DNA from: Bdellovibrionales bacterium
GTDB lineage: Bacteria > Bdellovibrionota > Bdellovibrionia > Bdellovibrionales > Bdellovibrionaceae
Direction: 5' to 3'
DNA length: 64,000 nucleotides
NCBI GenBank assembly: GCA_016713585.1
Contig: JADJOV010000004.1
Coordinates: 1-64,000, forward strand
The notes below the pieces were generated by a model that searched no databases, had not been told where the DNA came from, and worked only from the letters and a program-made list of their open reading frames with translations. Positions 19,570 to 30,100 of the stretch are shown piece by piece. A program made the translations under genes and the position numbers. Numbering within the stretch: position 1 is the stretch's first letter; each line of letters starts with the position of its first letter.

Positions 19570-20922
19570 TTATTCTGGGAGGGTCAATGGCTTAAAGGAA
19601 CGAATGCAGGTTAGAGGTACCTCGAGATGAAGATCCTTCGAGGGGGGCTTCTCAAGCCACAAGTTGAAATCCTTCAGGATGACTAATTTGGAATCAGCGA
19701 TCTTACCGTCAGTAAAGTTGATCGAAATTCTCGCTTTTCCCTGGCTTCGATAATAGGCCCAAGGGTCCTGCTGAAGGGGAGGGTAGGTTTCAATTTCGTA
19801 ATTTGAAATCGAATTCTTGATGACCCTAAAATCGAGGTAGTCGTTAAATTTGGAGTTCATTTGAGGAGTCTTATCTTCGATAGCTAAAATGGGATTTGTT
19901 TTCATAATCGCATAGTCGAAATTCGATCTGTAGCCGTCCTTAGTGAGAACGGCTTGGCGTAGATCAACTAAATTCCAGCTGAAATATCCCCCAGGATAGC
20001 CATAGTCGCGAACCCCGGTTTTAATGCTCCTCACAATCGTTGGAAAACTAAATTTCGCGTCATAGGTTCTGGGTGCAAAAACGGAAATGTGTCCGGATGA
20101 ATTATTTGGCAGATAACCAGGAGGATATGCAGCAGGAGGGTCATCATATGCGAAAAGCCCATTCCTCGGAACTGCAGCTTTGCCAGTCGGTCGATTGAAA
20201 ACAAAAGCGATAGTTCTTTTCTCAAAATCTTCTTTGCTGATCTTTTGGAGGTGACTAATATCAATCGGTGTATAGATTTGTTTCGGTGGGGCAGTCGTCG
20301 GCACACACTCAATATTATCACTATCCAAACTAGCCAAAAGGCCTTTCGCAAAGCCTCGGGCTTCAGGCATGTCGGTCTCTTTACTAAGCCCAAGAGCCAT
20401 CAGGTGGGCGGCCTCATGAACCAATTTCAATTTCACCTCGTCAAGCGTTTTGAAAAACTCATGCTTTGGCCGTGAGTTCACCTCGTAATGGGAGTAGGAA
20501 TCGAGAAATAACCGAGTGGCGGTGATAAAGGAAGATCCATCTGCGTTCGAAACGTAGTTAAACATAAGGCGTTTACCATATCTGCTCACCTCTGGAATAA
20601 CGTAATCTTCAGGCGAATCCACAGAAGGCTTCACATCTCGAATGATATCGACCAGTTTTTGTTGAGTCCACCCATTTGGTAAATCCCTATAGATTTCAGG
20701 GGAGGAATTGGCAATCTGGCGGGCAAGGTCCTCTGAGGCCCACTTGAGAATAGTGAGGGAACTCTCATCGCCAAAGCTGCCGCCGCCAGTGCTGGATCCA
20801 TCGGCTTGGATCGTGGGTTTTGCTTCTGTCTTGTTATTTGGCGCTTGGCTCGATTTATAACAGCCAAACGTTAAAAAACAAGTGTAAATTCCGATAGTTA
20901 GTTTGGAAGCAAGTTGATCCAT
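19570..20922 (-). CDS. Lipoprotein with an HExxH motif, possible metallopeptidase
   Basis: Start at 20922 follows GGAGCTATTC. The signal (KLTIGIYTCFLTFGC) ends in a lipobox Cys near residue 25. A Gly/Ser patch (DGSSTGGGSFGDESS) follows the anchor. KLVHEAAHLMALG near residue 166 has the HExxH zinc-peptidase core, with a conserved-looking Glu later (DMPEARGF) that might be the third ligand. The rest, including VFNRPTGKAAVPRNG and the aromatic YGYPGGYFSWN, matches no domain I know. About 450 residues, intact. The peptidase idea rests on HExxH only. Confidence 0.65.
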   Translation of the reverse strand: MDQLASKLTIGIYTCFLTFGCYKSSQAPNNKTEAKPTIQADGSSTGGGSFGDESSLTILKWASEDLARQIANSSPEIYRDLPNGWTQQKLVDIIRDVKPSVDSPEDYVIPEVSRYGKRLMFNYVSNADGSSFITATRLFLDSYSHYEVNSRPKHEFFKTLDEVKLKLVHEAAHLMALGLSKETDMPEARGFAKGLLASLDSDNIECVPTTAPPKQIYTPIDISHLQKISKEDFEKRTIAFVFNRPTGKAAVPRNGLFAYDDPPAAYPPGYLPNNSSGHISVFAPRTYDAKFSFPTIVRSIKTGVRDYGYPGGYFSWNLVDLRQAVLTKDGYRSNFDYAIMKTNPILAIEDKTPQMNSKFNDYLDFRVIKNSISNYEIETYPPLQQDPWAYYRSQGKARISINFTDGKIADSKLVILKDFNLWLEKPPSKDLHLEVPLTCIRSFKPLTLPE

Positions 20923-21222
20923 GAATAGCTCCAATTCAAAAATATGATAAGCATTTAGCGTGCCAAATAGATCAATGGCCAACTCTGCAGAAGTCTAAGT
21001 TCGAATTAGTCAAAAGAAAAGATTATTTAATGCAAATTACTAGTGTAAATTAATAATTCACTTAATTTAAAGATACAGTTTTTCGGAGAGGCGCGGAGGA
21101 ATGAAAGAAGGGAAGAAGTTAAATCTATGGTCATCCATGACTCAGGGCCTCTGGGCCGGCCCTGAAGCCCGCCGTTGAACGTTCGTCGTGAGCGTCCAAG
21201 CAAAAAGAATCAGATGATGGAA

Positions 21223-22262
21223 TCAACATCCGGCTTTGTAACGAAATTTGTTGTGCGATGAACACATCGGCCTTAAATTGAAGGGCTCATTCCCTCCGCC
21301 GGCAAACCGAGGATGGACGTGGTCAACTTCAAGAAACAGTTTTGACCCGCAAATCCTTCCAGTCCTTGAATCCTTAAACTGACACCCAAGATTTGGACTC
21401 AAAATGATTTTTTGACCGAGGATGGAATCGGTTTCCCAGAGATATTCTGAGTGCCTTTGACTTCCACCGCGGAATTTGACTCCGTGCTGGGGGACGGTGA
21501 CCTGTGCTTTTTGACGGAAGTATTGACTCCGGTTCGCTGTTTCACATAGCGCTGCGCAAGACTCGTAATCACCTCAGCAAATGTGGCCCCGGGCAGGGCG
21601 TGGGATAACAGCTCCTTCGCTCGATCTAGAATTTCCATTTGCTCTTTGCTTAAGGTCAATTCAATTCTGACAGATTCATCTTTCTGAATTTTCTGCTTGA
21701 ACTGAGTCTGCGGTGATAGGTTAAATTCCTTGGCCAATATCAACTCACTCTCTGGCCCGGTTTTATTCTCGAGCCTTGCAAGAAGGTCCCTCTTTTCACT
21801 TGGCAAAAGCTGAGTCTTGTTTTCTTTCTTGGCAAGTCTGAGGACCTGCTGAACCTGAGAAACTTGGGTTAACTTCAAGGTCCCATTTTCGATCTTGTTT
21901 CCAAGCCCTGGCACTTGCTGCATCATTTGCGCGGCATCGATTCGGCGCTGGGCACTGGCCGGAGTATAGCCGATCTCCCTGATCAAGTAATCAAACAAAC
22001 TGGAGCAGGCCATTGGAAGGTAGAGCTTTCGCAGATCGATCTCGATAATAATTTGCAATATTTGATGGGTCAGTTTGCGCTCTTCGGCCACTCGGTTTTT
22101 AAGTTCGCAATGGAGCTCTTCGTTTTTGAGCTTGGACAAGTTTTCACAGACAGATTGAAGTGATTGAGCCACTTCGGAGGAGTTAATTTTTTGAGTCAGG
22201 GTTGATTCCTTTCTGGTGGTTGAAATTTCAGAAGGAGTATAGCATGGGTTTTTGGAGTGCAT
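21223..22262 (-). CDS. HNH endonuclease with helical N-terminal domain (one frameshift)
   Basis: The N-terminal 150 residues are helical (YLPMACSSLFDYLIREIGYT, SAAQRRIDAAQMMQQVPG), as in HNH proteins abundant in Bdellovibrio. A middle helix pair (TLSKEQMEILDRAKELLSHA) and a Ser/Lys-rich linker follow. The frame ends at 21399, but one added A in the run at 21408-21413 continues it into GCQFKDSRTGRICGS, then LFLEVDHVHPRFAGGGN and NLRPMCSSHNKFRY, a textbook HNH nuclease site, with a stop at 21223. Restored length is about 346. The target is unknown; these genes often occur in several copies, and a remnant copy lies at 10794. Confidence 0.78.
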
Positions 22263-22577
22263 TTTTTAGGTTTTTGCGAAAGGAAATAGTCATTGGACGA
22301 GACAAATAGATTGCCTACAAATTGTTAAAACGGCCCCCGGTGTGGCGACCAACGATAGGAGCCGGGACCGCCGCATTTTCATTTTTTTCGTAAATCAGAA
22401 GCCGTCTGGTGAAAGAAAAAAAGTCGTCAACGGCAAAGTGCATGACAAAGAGCATGATAAGCAAAATATTAATATTAATGTAACTGGCCAGCCTTCGACG
22501 GGCAGATACTCAATTTGATAGATAAGCTCCAATCAAATTAAACCTGCATCTCCACAAATTCCAGAAAGACCTTGGAA

Positions 22578-22780
22578 TTAGGAAATGGTTTGGACAACGA
22601 GGTGCCCTTTTGCGGCAGCTGGATCCGGATTGACACCTGCATTAGGGGTTACTTTCCCAGAGTCATTGGTTACACTCATGCTGGTATCTTCGAGATGAAG
22701 AACGGCGGAGAGGGAGCGACCACGAAGGCGGCCTGCGAAAAAACCAAAAGAGCTCTTTTGAGTAGCCCTTTTGGCTTCAT
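22578..22780 (-). CDS. Possible small exported protein (frameshifted)
   Basis: ATG at 22780 opens a signal-like peptide (MKPKGLLKRALLVFSQAAFV). A second frame, open to a TAA at 22578, reads AVLHLEDTSMSVTNDSGKVT and VNPDPAAAKG. Together they look like one exported protein of about 67 residues with a shift near 22710. A 16-bp palindrome (22745-22760) lies in the signal region. The rest of 22263-22845 shows nothing else I can name. Weak support. Confidence 0.25.
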
Positions 22781-22845
22781 AATTTATTCTGAATATAATT
22801 TTCTGCGTTCAACTTAACTTAACCTGAATAGGTAATCTAATTTAT

Positions 22846-23361
22846 CTAGTAAACGTCAATGGCGCCAATACATTTGCCAGAGAGAACGTACTCATTGTAA
22901 AATAGCTGAATCTTGAAGGAGAGGCCTTGCTTTATTACTTCACTCAGCAAATTGAGGTTTCCAAGCACGTCCCGGGAAGCCTTAAATCGTGGATCCTTTG
23001 CGAGGTCTGAATCCCGACTAAATCCACAAGTGTACATATTGATAATTTCAGGCTGGCCATTCCAACGATTTCCTGTATGTAGAAATAGGTCAAAACCCAT
23101 ACCATTGTGGCTTAGATCAGCTCCATTGGCAGTTCGTTCAACCCAACCAATGATGGAGGAGTCGCACTTGGTGATGTACTCAATCATTCCCTCATTCTTG
23201 AAGAGAATATCAGTTGCTGGATCGCATGTTTCGTCAGGCGTGACTGCATAGAGATAGCCAGTCTCGGGGGTTAGTCCAAAATGTTCAGCTGAAATTTTTC
23301 GTGCTTGGGCCGACAGAGTTGCCGAGAGAACCAATAAACCAACAATTATCATTTTTTCCAT
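22846..23361 (-). CDS. Exported protein of unknown function
   Basis: ATG at 23361 is eight bases after AAAGGA, better placed than the ATG three codons upstream. The signal peptide is MIIVGLLVLSATLSAQA; about 150 mature residues follow, with four Cys (DETCDP, ITKCDSS, MYTCGFS and GKCIGA). No TM helix or known motif. It is monocistronic in appearance. Confidence 0.6.
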   Translation of the reverse strand: MEKMIIVGLLVLSATLSAQARKISAEHFGLTPETGYLYAVTPDETCDPATDILFKNEGMIEYITKCDSSIIGWVERTANGADLSHNGMGFDLFLHTGNRWNGQPEIINMYTCGFSRDSDLAKDPRFKASRDVLGNLNLLSEVIKQGLSFKIQLFYNEYVLSGKCIGAIDVY

Positions 23362-23553
23362 ACGTTCCATCCTTTGTGTGTGCTCCGAAGAGCGGTTTTG
23401 TGCTCACAGTGAGCGGTTATGTGTTTGTTTGCCTGAAACGCAATGTAGTCGAACCTCATGCCTGGCGATAGATTAAATTAATTAATCATATATAATTATA
23501 TTAATGGATTTATTAAATTAGGAATTTGATCGAACTATGACGAGGGGAAAAAT

Positions 23554-24561
23554 CTATTCCCCGTAGACTTGTTTTATATGTCTTATAGTCTTGGTAACGG
23601 CCTTTCTCATGGATTTGCGAAGCCTGGGATTATCGGAGCGTGAATTGAGCCAGCCAAGCATGAGAAGTTTTCGAGCCGTCACTAAAAACGGTAGAATTTC
23701 TTCGTCGTGGGAGTCCCATTCTCGTTCCGTTTTGTACCCAGAGATCAAAGCCTCTTGATATGTCGATAACATCTTTTGATTTTTCAATCCGAGTCGATTT
23801 TCGATGGAGACTAATGGAATAACAAGGTCATAGGACAGGAATCCGAACCCGCTGTCGTCAAAATCAATTGGACCAACGACGTCCTTGACCATTATGATAT
23901 TCCCAAAATGGAGGTCAGCGTGAATTAGGCCCTGTCTTTGGGGAAATCTTTTTTCAAAAGCGCTCAGCTTTTTGAAAATATTTCGTCGAGTTTTAGAGAT
24001 CAATTTCTGGTTGGCTGTAGATACGCCGGACAAGGCTTCGATTGAACCAAACTTTGTCATTTTGCCAACGAGCCCCTGAGCCGTCCAGTATCGTCGATGC
24101 CGAACCTGAGATTTTGGAGTGCAATTTTGCAGGCGACCGAGAGTTCTTCCGACCTCAAAGAGGTGGCGGGGTTGAATTGATTTATCAATGAAATGTCCGT
24201 CGATCCATTGAAATAGGCAGACAAATCGAGCTCTGGGAACACTCTCGACAGAAACAGTTTCAACTAGTTTGTTGGTTTTTGAGGGAACTGGGATGGGAAC
24301 CAAAAAAGACTTTTCTTTTGCGAGATGTGCAAGCCACTTCAATTCTTCTAAAATAGCACCTTTTGTGTGATAACCGTCTCGGTGAATTCTTAAGAGAAAC
24401 TTTTTTCCGCTCTCTGAGACAACTTGAAATGTCGTATTTTCGCCGTGATGTATAAAATGTAGAGCGCGAACGCGTACAGGAAATCTTACCAGAGCATTCA
24501 TTGCTAATTTCCTGAGTCTCCGAACCTGTGCTAAATAGCTTGCCTGATTGAACGGAGTCAT
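23554..24561 (-). CDS. APH-family phosphotransferase
   Basis: Kinase of the aminoglycoside/homoserine/choline kinase fold. HHGENTTFQVVSESGKKFLLR is the nucleotide-binding start, LIHADLHFGNII near 225 is the catalytic loop (Asp of HxDLxxxN) and PIDFDDSGFG near 243 the metal-binding Asp. The overall pattern resembles SrkA/YihE or homoserine kinase type II more than antibiotic kinases. Start at 24561 overlaps the preceding gene by ATGA, so translation is probably coupled. About 335 residues; substrate unknown. Confidence 0.85.
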   Translation of the reverse strand: MTPFNQASYLAQVRRLRKLAMNALVRFPVRVRALHFIHHGENTTFQVVSESGKKFLLRIHRDGYHTKGAILEELKWLAHLAKEKSFLVPIPVPSKTNKLVETVSVESVPRARFVCLFQWIDGHFIDKSIQPRHLFEVGRTLGRLQNCTPKSQVRHRRYWTAQGLVGKMTKFGSIEALSGVSTANQKLISKTRRNIFKKLSAFEKRFPQRQGLIHADLHFGNIIMVKDVVGPIDFDDSGFGFLSYDLVIPLVSIENRLGLKNQKMLSTYQEALISGYKTEREWDSHDEEILPFLVTARKLLMLGWLNSRSDNPRLRKSMRKAVTKTIRHIKQVYGE

Positions 24562-24959
24562 GGCAAGTTTCCGGAATTCTCGGGGCCCGTGCAATTGCTT
24601 AAAGTGATATCTTGAAGATCAATTGTTCCATTGAACACTACGTTCAGGTCACACGAGTAGATGAAGGAAACTTCGTCTGAAGTGACCATTTCAATGTCCA
24701 CTCGTTTAATACGATCTGAGGTGCCCAGGATTTTGTTCACAAGAGTGCCCGTCAATGATGTTGGTTGAACTCGAATCTCTTTGAGGGTGAGAGCATTTTC
24801 CTGCCGAAACTGCTGCTCCTCTGGACGGTTTGCTAGATATAATCTGGCGTATCTAACGTAGTCAGAATCAGACAGGCCGGGGGATTGGCGGCCTTGGAAT
24901 GTAAAGAAGAAAATAATGCAAGGGGGAGCAAGCCGATAATGCCAAAAAAATTGTTTCAC
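24558..24959 (-). CDS. Small exported protein read through from the permease frame
   Basis: GAGGAGTATAACA precedes a GTG at 24959. One frame then gives a good signal peptide (IIGLLPLALFSSLHSKAANP). The long open frame gives the mature part (SDSDYVRYARLYLANRPEE, then LTLKEIRVQPTSLTG and TSDEVSFIYSCDLNVVFNG). Small shifts in the T7 run near 24943-24949 and the C5 run near 24888 would join them into one exported protein of about 133 residues. It sits between the permease and the kinase, overlapping the latter. Function unknown. Confidence 0.45.
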   Translation of the reverse strand: MKQFFWHYRLAPPCIIFFFTFQGRQSPGLSDSDYVRYARLYLANRPEEQQFRQENALTLKEIRVQPTSLTGTLVNKILGTSDRIKRVDIEMVTSDEVSFIYSCDLNVVFNGTIDLQDITLSNCTGPENSGNLP

Positions 24960-26477
24960 TGTTATACTCCTCGATCCTTTTGTTGCCTGTTTAAAGTTCA
25001 GACAGATAGCACATAAATGGAGACTAAGACCTCTCAAGTGTTCCCCGTGTGGACCTCTATAAGCACCTTGTGATGAAGGGCCAACTCTCATCATCCGCCC
25101 CCAACACGCAAGCAAAAGCATTGCCAAGCCAAAATCTAGGGGGGAAGTTTGGTGGACTCTCTTCTTCGCTAGTTTCCTGTATCCGTGAGCAATTGAATAA
25201 GGGGGGACTTTGGTCTTTCGAGCCGACACCCAATAAGCTGTCAGGCAGGTCAGAATAATCACAGGAACGGCAATGATGGCGGACATCCACAGCTCTGGGA
25301 GGATCATAAACGGAATATCTCGAGAGATCCCCGCCGGGCGAAACTGAATTCCCGAGTTGTTAAGCATGAGGGCTATCCCCTGGGACAGCAGAATTCCGAC
25401 CACGACACAGAAAAGTGAGATCAGCAGGTTTTCCTTAAAAAAAATACTTGCAAGCTGTCGTGGCGTATAACCAATCGCACGCAGGGTCCCAATTTCTCTG
25501 GTTCTTTCGATGATCCCAATTGTAATGGTATTCACAACAGAGAGCACGACAGCGCCAAGAATCAAAATAAAAAAGAATCCTCCAATCGATAGGATAAATC
25601 CCATTGTGCCTGCGTAAACCATACCCACATCATCTCCAAAAAAGGGATAGAGCTCAGCCGGTATTTGCAACTTTTCAAAATCATTCTTAAGTTGCTCAAG
25701 CAAACGAGAGGTTGCAGAACTCTCTTTAAGATAAAGGGCTAATGAGCTGATTCCTTCAGTGAGGAGAAGGTTTTGCAATGAGGCAAGTGTCAGCACAACA
25801 CTGAAGTCTTCTAGATAGGGATAACCAGTTGAGTGTTCTGGTCCCAGGTGACCGTTGATGGCATTAAAATCACCCAGGAAAGATTTTGCTGCAATCTGGA
25901 CATCCCTTTTGGTTTCAGGCAATCGATGAAAAGGCCTGAGTAGACTTATCAACTCGCCAAGATCTGCGGTGATTGAAATAGATTCGGGATTTACGCCCGC
26001 CATCTCTGAAAAGTTTTTTTCTTGATCGGTCGGAAGCAGGGACGGTGTGAACTTCCTGACATAGGAATGGTTCTTCACAAACTTGTCGATTTGAGGATCT
26101 ACGCCAAGCATAAGAATGGGCGTTGAGGTTGTTCCGTTTGAGAGAAGGCCCATTCCAGTTAAATAGGATCCGACCTTTTCAATCTGCCCAGAATATCGCG
26201 AGAGAACTTCTTCAATCTGGACGCGCAATTGAGGATCTATTTCATATTTTTTTGGTTTGGCAGCGAAATTGGTTAGACCGTCCTTCTTAGTAATCACAAT
26301 ATGCCCACCATGATTTACATAGACAGCCAGCGCTTGAGTCGATTTTTCAACATAGAGAATATATCCTCCGGTGAGAATAAGTCCTAAATAGCCAAAACAA
26401 ACAGTAAAGAGTGTCGCTAAAGTTCGCCTGCGATTTCTGAAAATATTTTTTAAGGCAAGCTTCCAAAGTAAGTTCAT
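24558..26477 (-). CDS. FtsX/LolC-type ABC transporter permease (C-terminus probably chimeric)
   Basis: The first about 420 residues are a MacB/FtsX-like permease. KNIFRNRRRTLATLFTV starts an N-terminal helix, a periplasmic domain of about 250 residues follows, and then three helices with the signature IGIIERTREIGTLRAIGYTP. From about residue 430 the continuous frame (KKRVHQTSPLDFGL onward) no longer looks like a permease, and the last 130 residues belong to the exported protein described at 24558-24959. A shift near 25200 probably hides the real permease stop. No ABC ATPase lies next to it, so its partner must be elsewhere. Likely role: moving a lipid, lipoprotein or peptide across the inner membrane. 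Confidence 0.75.
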   Translation of the reverse strand: MNLLWKLALKNIFRNRRRTLATLFTVCFGYLGLILTGGYILYVEKSTQALAVYVNHGGHIVITKKDGLTNFAAKPKKYEIDPQLRVQIEEVLSRYSGQIEKVGSYLTGMGLLSNGTTSTPILMLGVDPQIDKFVKNHSYVRKFTPSLLPTDQEKNFSEMAGVNPESISITADLGELISLLRPFHRLPETKRDVQIAAKSFLGDFNAINGHLGPEHSTGYPYLEDFSVVLTLASLQNLLLTEGISSLALYLKESSATSRLLEQLKNDFEKLQIPAELYPFFGDDVGMVYAGTMGFILSIGGFFFILILGAVVLSVVNTITIGIIERTREIGTLRAIGYTPRQLASIFFKENLLISLFCVVVGILLSQGIALMLNNSGIQFRPAGISRDIPFMILPELWMSAIIAVPVIILTCLTAYWVSARKTKVPPYSIAHGYRKLAKKRVHQTSPLDFGLAMLLLACWGRMMRVGPSSQGAYRGPHGEHLRGLSLHLCAICLNFKQATKGSRSITVKQFFWHYRLAPPCIIFFFTFQGRQSPGLSDSDYVRYARLYLANRPEEQQFRQENALTLKEIRVQPTSLTGTLVNKILGTSDRIKRVDIEMVTSDEVSFIYSCDLNVVFNGTIDLQDITLSNCTGPENSGNLP

Positions 26478-26604
26478 TCTTTCCTTCTTGTATAGCTGAG
26501 TGAACCCAGTGATATTCTTATGTTAGATGATGGGCGGACTAAATACGAAGAGTTGTTTAAAATGACTCGACCTTGGATGGGCTAGACTGGGATCAAGATC
26601 AAGA

Positions 26605-27142
26605 TCAAGTAAATGTGTTCAATAGAAACTTAAGAACATAATACTTGAATTTTTGCGGTAGGGGTAATTTGACCTCAAATTTAGCTTGTTCCATGGCCTT
26701 TATATTGTGTGCAACAAACAGGACCGGGAATAGTGGGGTCCATTCAAAATTTAAATTGCCGAATTGACTTTGTTTAATCAGATTTTTCAATTCGTTGGGT
26801 GTATATGATGCTAGATACGAAGCTTGAACTTCTTGATAAAATTTGTTTCCAACTGGAAGATCATATTTTTTGGAAAACCACAGTCTGGTATGTTCCCGCT
26901 TAAACCGTATGAGATCTACCATAAAAAAAGTGCCGTGAGGCTTGAGCAATCTATGAATTCCTTCGACTGTTGATGCAAACTCATCATCTGTTTGACAATA
27001 GTGACCTGCAAAATTCCAAGAAATCAAATCAAAGGTTTGTGGTTCAAAAAAATTTATTAAGTTTTGTCATATCCCCGGTTGTTATCTGAACATTCTTAAG
27101 GTTTTCTTTTTTGATAGTGTCGTGAGCTTTTTTGACTTCAGT
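26605..27142 (-). pseudogene. Class I SAM-dependent methyltransferase, 5' truncated
   Basis: Two pieces join across a T7 run near 27052. The first has NVQITTGDMTKLN (motif II region); the second continues FEPQTFDLISWNFAGHYC, then GIHRLLKPHGTFFMVDLI (motif IV-V region). This is the later half of a Methyltransf_11/25-type domain. The glycine-rich SAM-binding motif I is absent; 20 bases upstream lies the stop of the GGDEF gene. So the gene appears cut at its 5' end, perhaps by a deletion. Without motif I it should not bind SAM. Confidence 0.6.
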
Positions 27143-27160
27143 TTACCTTTCAATTTTCAT

Positions 27161-30100
27161 TTAAGGGCCACTTTTTTTAAAGAGCACTTCGAACCTACCC
27201 ATGATATCACTAAAAGTTGTGGGTGCTTGCCCAGCTCCGCTTCGAATGTGTTCAATCAAAATCTGGTTTAAAAGAGGCCAGGGCCTGAATTTTATCGCCA
27301 AGTCGTTTGACCTCTTCGGTTGCGCCTTTGGCTTTGGCTGCCGAGAGTTTGAGCTCGAGGAGTCTTTGCTCTTCAGCGACCACGGTCTTGATCGTGGAAT
27401 GTTCAGCGATTTGTTTTCGAATTCTTCTTTCAATTTCAAGCCGACCTTCATTTGTGGTAGCTTCGAGATTTTGGAAAAAATCTTTTCCCCCCATTTTTGA
27501 AGTGAGATCTCCGGCTCGAGTGTTATTGCGAATGGTCTCGCCAATGGCGTCCAGAATTTTATCGCCAGCTTTGGTGCCCTGCTCAAAATAATTAATGACA
27601 TGTAAGTTATTGAGTTTAATTCCAAGCATGACTTTGTCTTTCTCACTCGTGAAATGGGCTGTGATCAGCCGCTGACTCTCTGGATGGTTCGCATCGATGA
27701 CACCCGTATTCCCACGGGTCGGTATTTCAATTTGAACTGGCACCCTTTGACCTGAACCCTTGGGGATTTCCTCCCATCGAGTGACTATGGTGCGTTGGTT
27801 TCTTTGAGCGTCTTCGTAAACTGCTAGAACCGAGTCTCCGAAGCGTTTTTCGGTTTTCGGACGGGTGCAATCTCTAGATGGCTTCCTCGATTCCAGTCAG
27901 GTTTTTCTTGGGGTTTCGGTTGTGTATTCCGCCAGGAGGGAGATGCGATCGGAGGTCTTACATAGGGTCTATAGTCCAGATCGGGTTTATCCATTGGTGG
28001 CCTGGAATCGAGATACTTTTCTGCTGATAAACCATGGCGGAGTTTGTCAGATCGTTTTCCAACGGTGGCCTGTGATTCAGCAAGCTGAAGGACATTTTCA
28101 AGAGAATCGTCAACACCGAACTGGGCTGAGCCTATTGAAACATTTGGGCCATAGATTTTATCGAGATCCTCGAGTCTGGCTTTGCTTTCTGCAGTTGGTG
28201 AGGCCTGATAAGCAGCTTGCCTTGCTTTTCTCTCGTCCTTGAAGATTTGCATACCTGGGCCATCAAGGTCATCTTTGACCAGATTTTGGATTTTCTTCAG
28301 TATGGCTTGTGCTTTGAACGGATCAGGTTCTGCGATTTCGAAAACAAACTCATCCCCACCCCAGCGAGCCACACTGACTTTGCCTTCGCCAGCTTTCATG
28401 ATTTTACTATACACATCGAGAATGAGAGCATCTCCGGCCTTTCGACCCGCTTGAAACTCGCTATTGACCTTTCCGACGCTCGCGACATCCAGAAAACCAA
28501 CATGGGTTTTGCCGGATCTTGCCTTGAGCATGTTCTGAAAAAACGTTCGGCAGCTTGTGTAATTGCAATCAAGGGCTCCAGTCGATTTATCAAAATAGAT
28601 TTCACCCCATGAAATTTGCACGGAGCCATCTTTGAGTTTTTCAGCCGATTCATAGTAATGAACAGTCTCCCCATTTTTTCGGGTGCCTTGGAGAATTCGG
28701 AGATTATCTGGAAGTGTCGGCCACGGCTTTAAGTCAACCGGCTTAAGATTGTCTGCTGGGATTTTTGAAATTGAAGGCAAACTGCTGGTTCTGTGTTCGG
28801 TGCCGGCAAATTTTTTCTGCGGACTTCTGCGTTCTCGTTCTACCTTTCCGAGATCTGATGAGGCCGTGGCCGCGGACTCTTCAGCACGTTTAGAACCTTT
28901 CTGGATAAATTGAAGGCCTTTTTTTCCTGCTTCAACAACGTAGGGGGCTCCCACTTTGACCGCACCGAGGGTGCCCGCGCTGATTGCAATGTCAGCGGGT
29001 AGGGATTCAAGAGCATCCCGACCGAGTTTCCGTCCGTCGAGACGTTGCTCAGGAGTGAGGGCAGGCAGGTAGTCGGAAATCCGTTGATGACGATCTCCTC
29101 GAAAAAAATTCTGAGTATGCTGTGCGGATTGTATTGCACTCAGGCCTGCGAAAACCACGGCTGTGGAAGGGCAGGCCACGGTGGCAGCCCCAGCCAGCAC
29201 TCCTGAGGCCAGACTTCCAAAACAGGTCAGTCCAAGTCCAACTCCTGCACCCAGAAGACCGAGCGTTTGATTGGGGGAAAGGATCTCTAAAGGATCTAGT
29301 ATCTTGCAGGCGCAAATTTCTTTTTGAAGCCGGCGTTGCTTGAGGGGGTCAAAGATCCCTTGAAGAGTGTTTGCCGTGACGTCTCTGTTCACTGAGAAAG
29401 CTGTGCAGGGATCAGTCTGACACAAAAACGCAAAACTCTCCACGCTTTTAATGAGATGGCCCCTCATCGCCTCAATGAGCGCCTTCTCGGCCCGAAGGGG
29501 AAGGTCGTCAAGGTCATGGATTTTCTGAGCGATGAGTCCAGTTGAAGTACAAACCAATCGATCACAATCCTTCCGATTTTTTGAGGAGGAAGGCACTGCA
29601 GTCGTTCTTAAAGACAAGGTCGGTTTGTCGGGAAAAAGATATTCATCGAACCAAAGGCCTTCCGCCACAGAATTCATTTCATTGGTTGGGATGCCGAAGG
29701 CAGCCTCAAGTTCACTTCCTAACAGTGGGGGGTGAACTTGCGCTGTCATAGGAAAACTGACCTGAATCTTTTCGAGACGCTTTTGGGCCATTGTCTTCGT
29801 TGGTTCGCGGAGGTAGTTGTCCTGGAGAAGGCGGCGGAGGCGAGAAGACTCAATAAAAGCGAGAAGGTACTTTTTTTTCAGAACCTTTTTGAGATTTTTG
29901 GTCGTCGCGGGGCTCATTCGAAAATCCAGCGACCTCTGCTCAGGATTGGTCAGGATCTTGTCAAGACTTTCGCTGAGCGGACCGGCGCAAGACTGTTTTG
30001 TTTGTTGAATTGCTCTGCCAAAGAGAGACTTATCCACATAGACAGGTTCGGAGCTCATCCACTCGGCAAGGGCTAAATTTTCGACGAATGAAATTTTTGC

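Noticed and set aside
21142..21165. An 8-bp hairpin (TCAGGGCC/GGCCCTGA) downstream of the HNH gene as a terminator.
   Set aside because: No T run follows it on either strand.
27201..29343. Many plus-strand frames opposite the GGDEF gene.
   Set aside because: They lie opposite recognised GGDEF sequence and have no motifs of their own.
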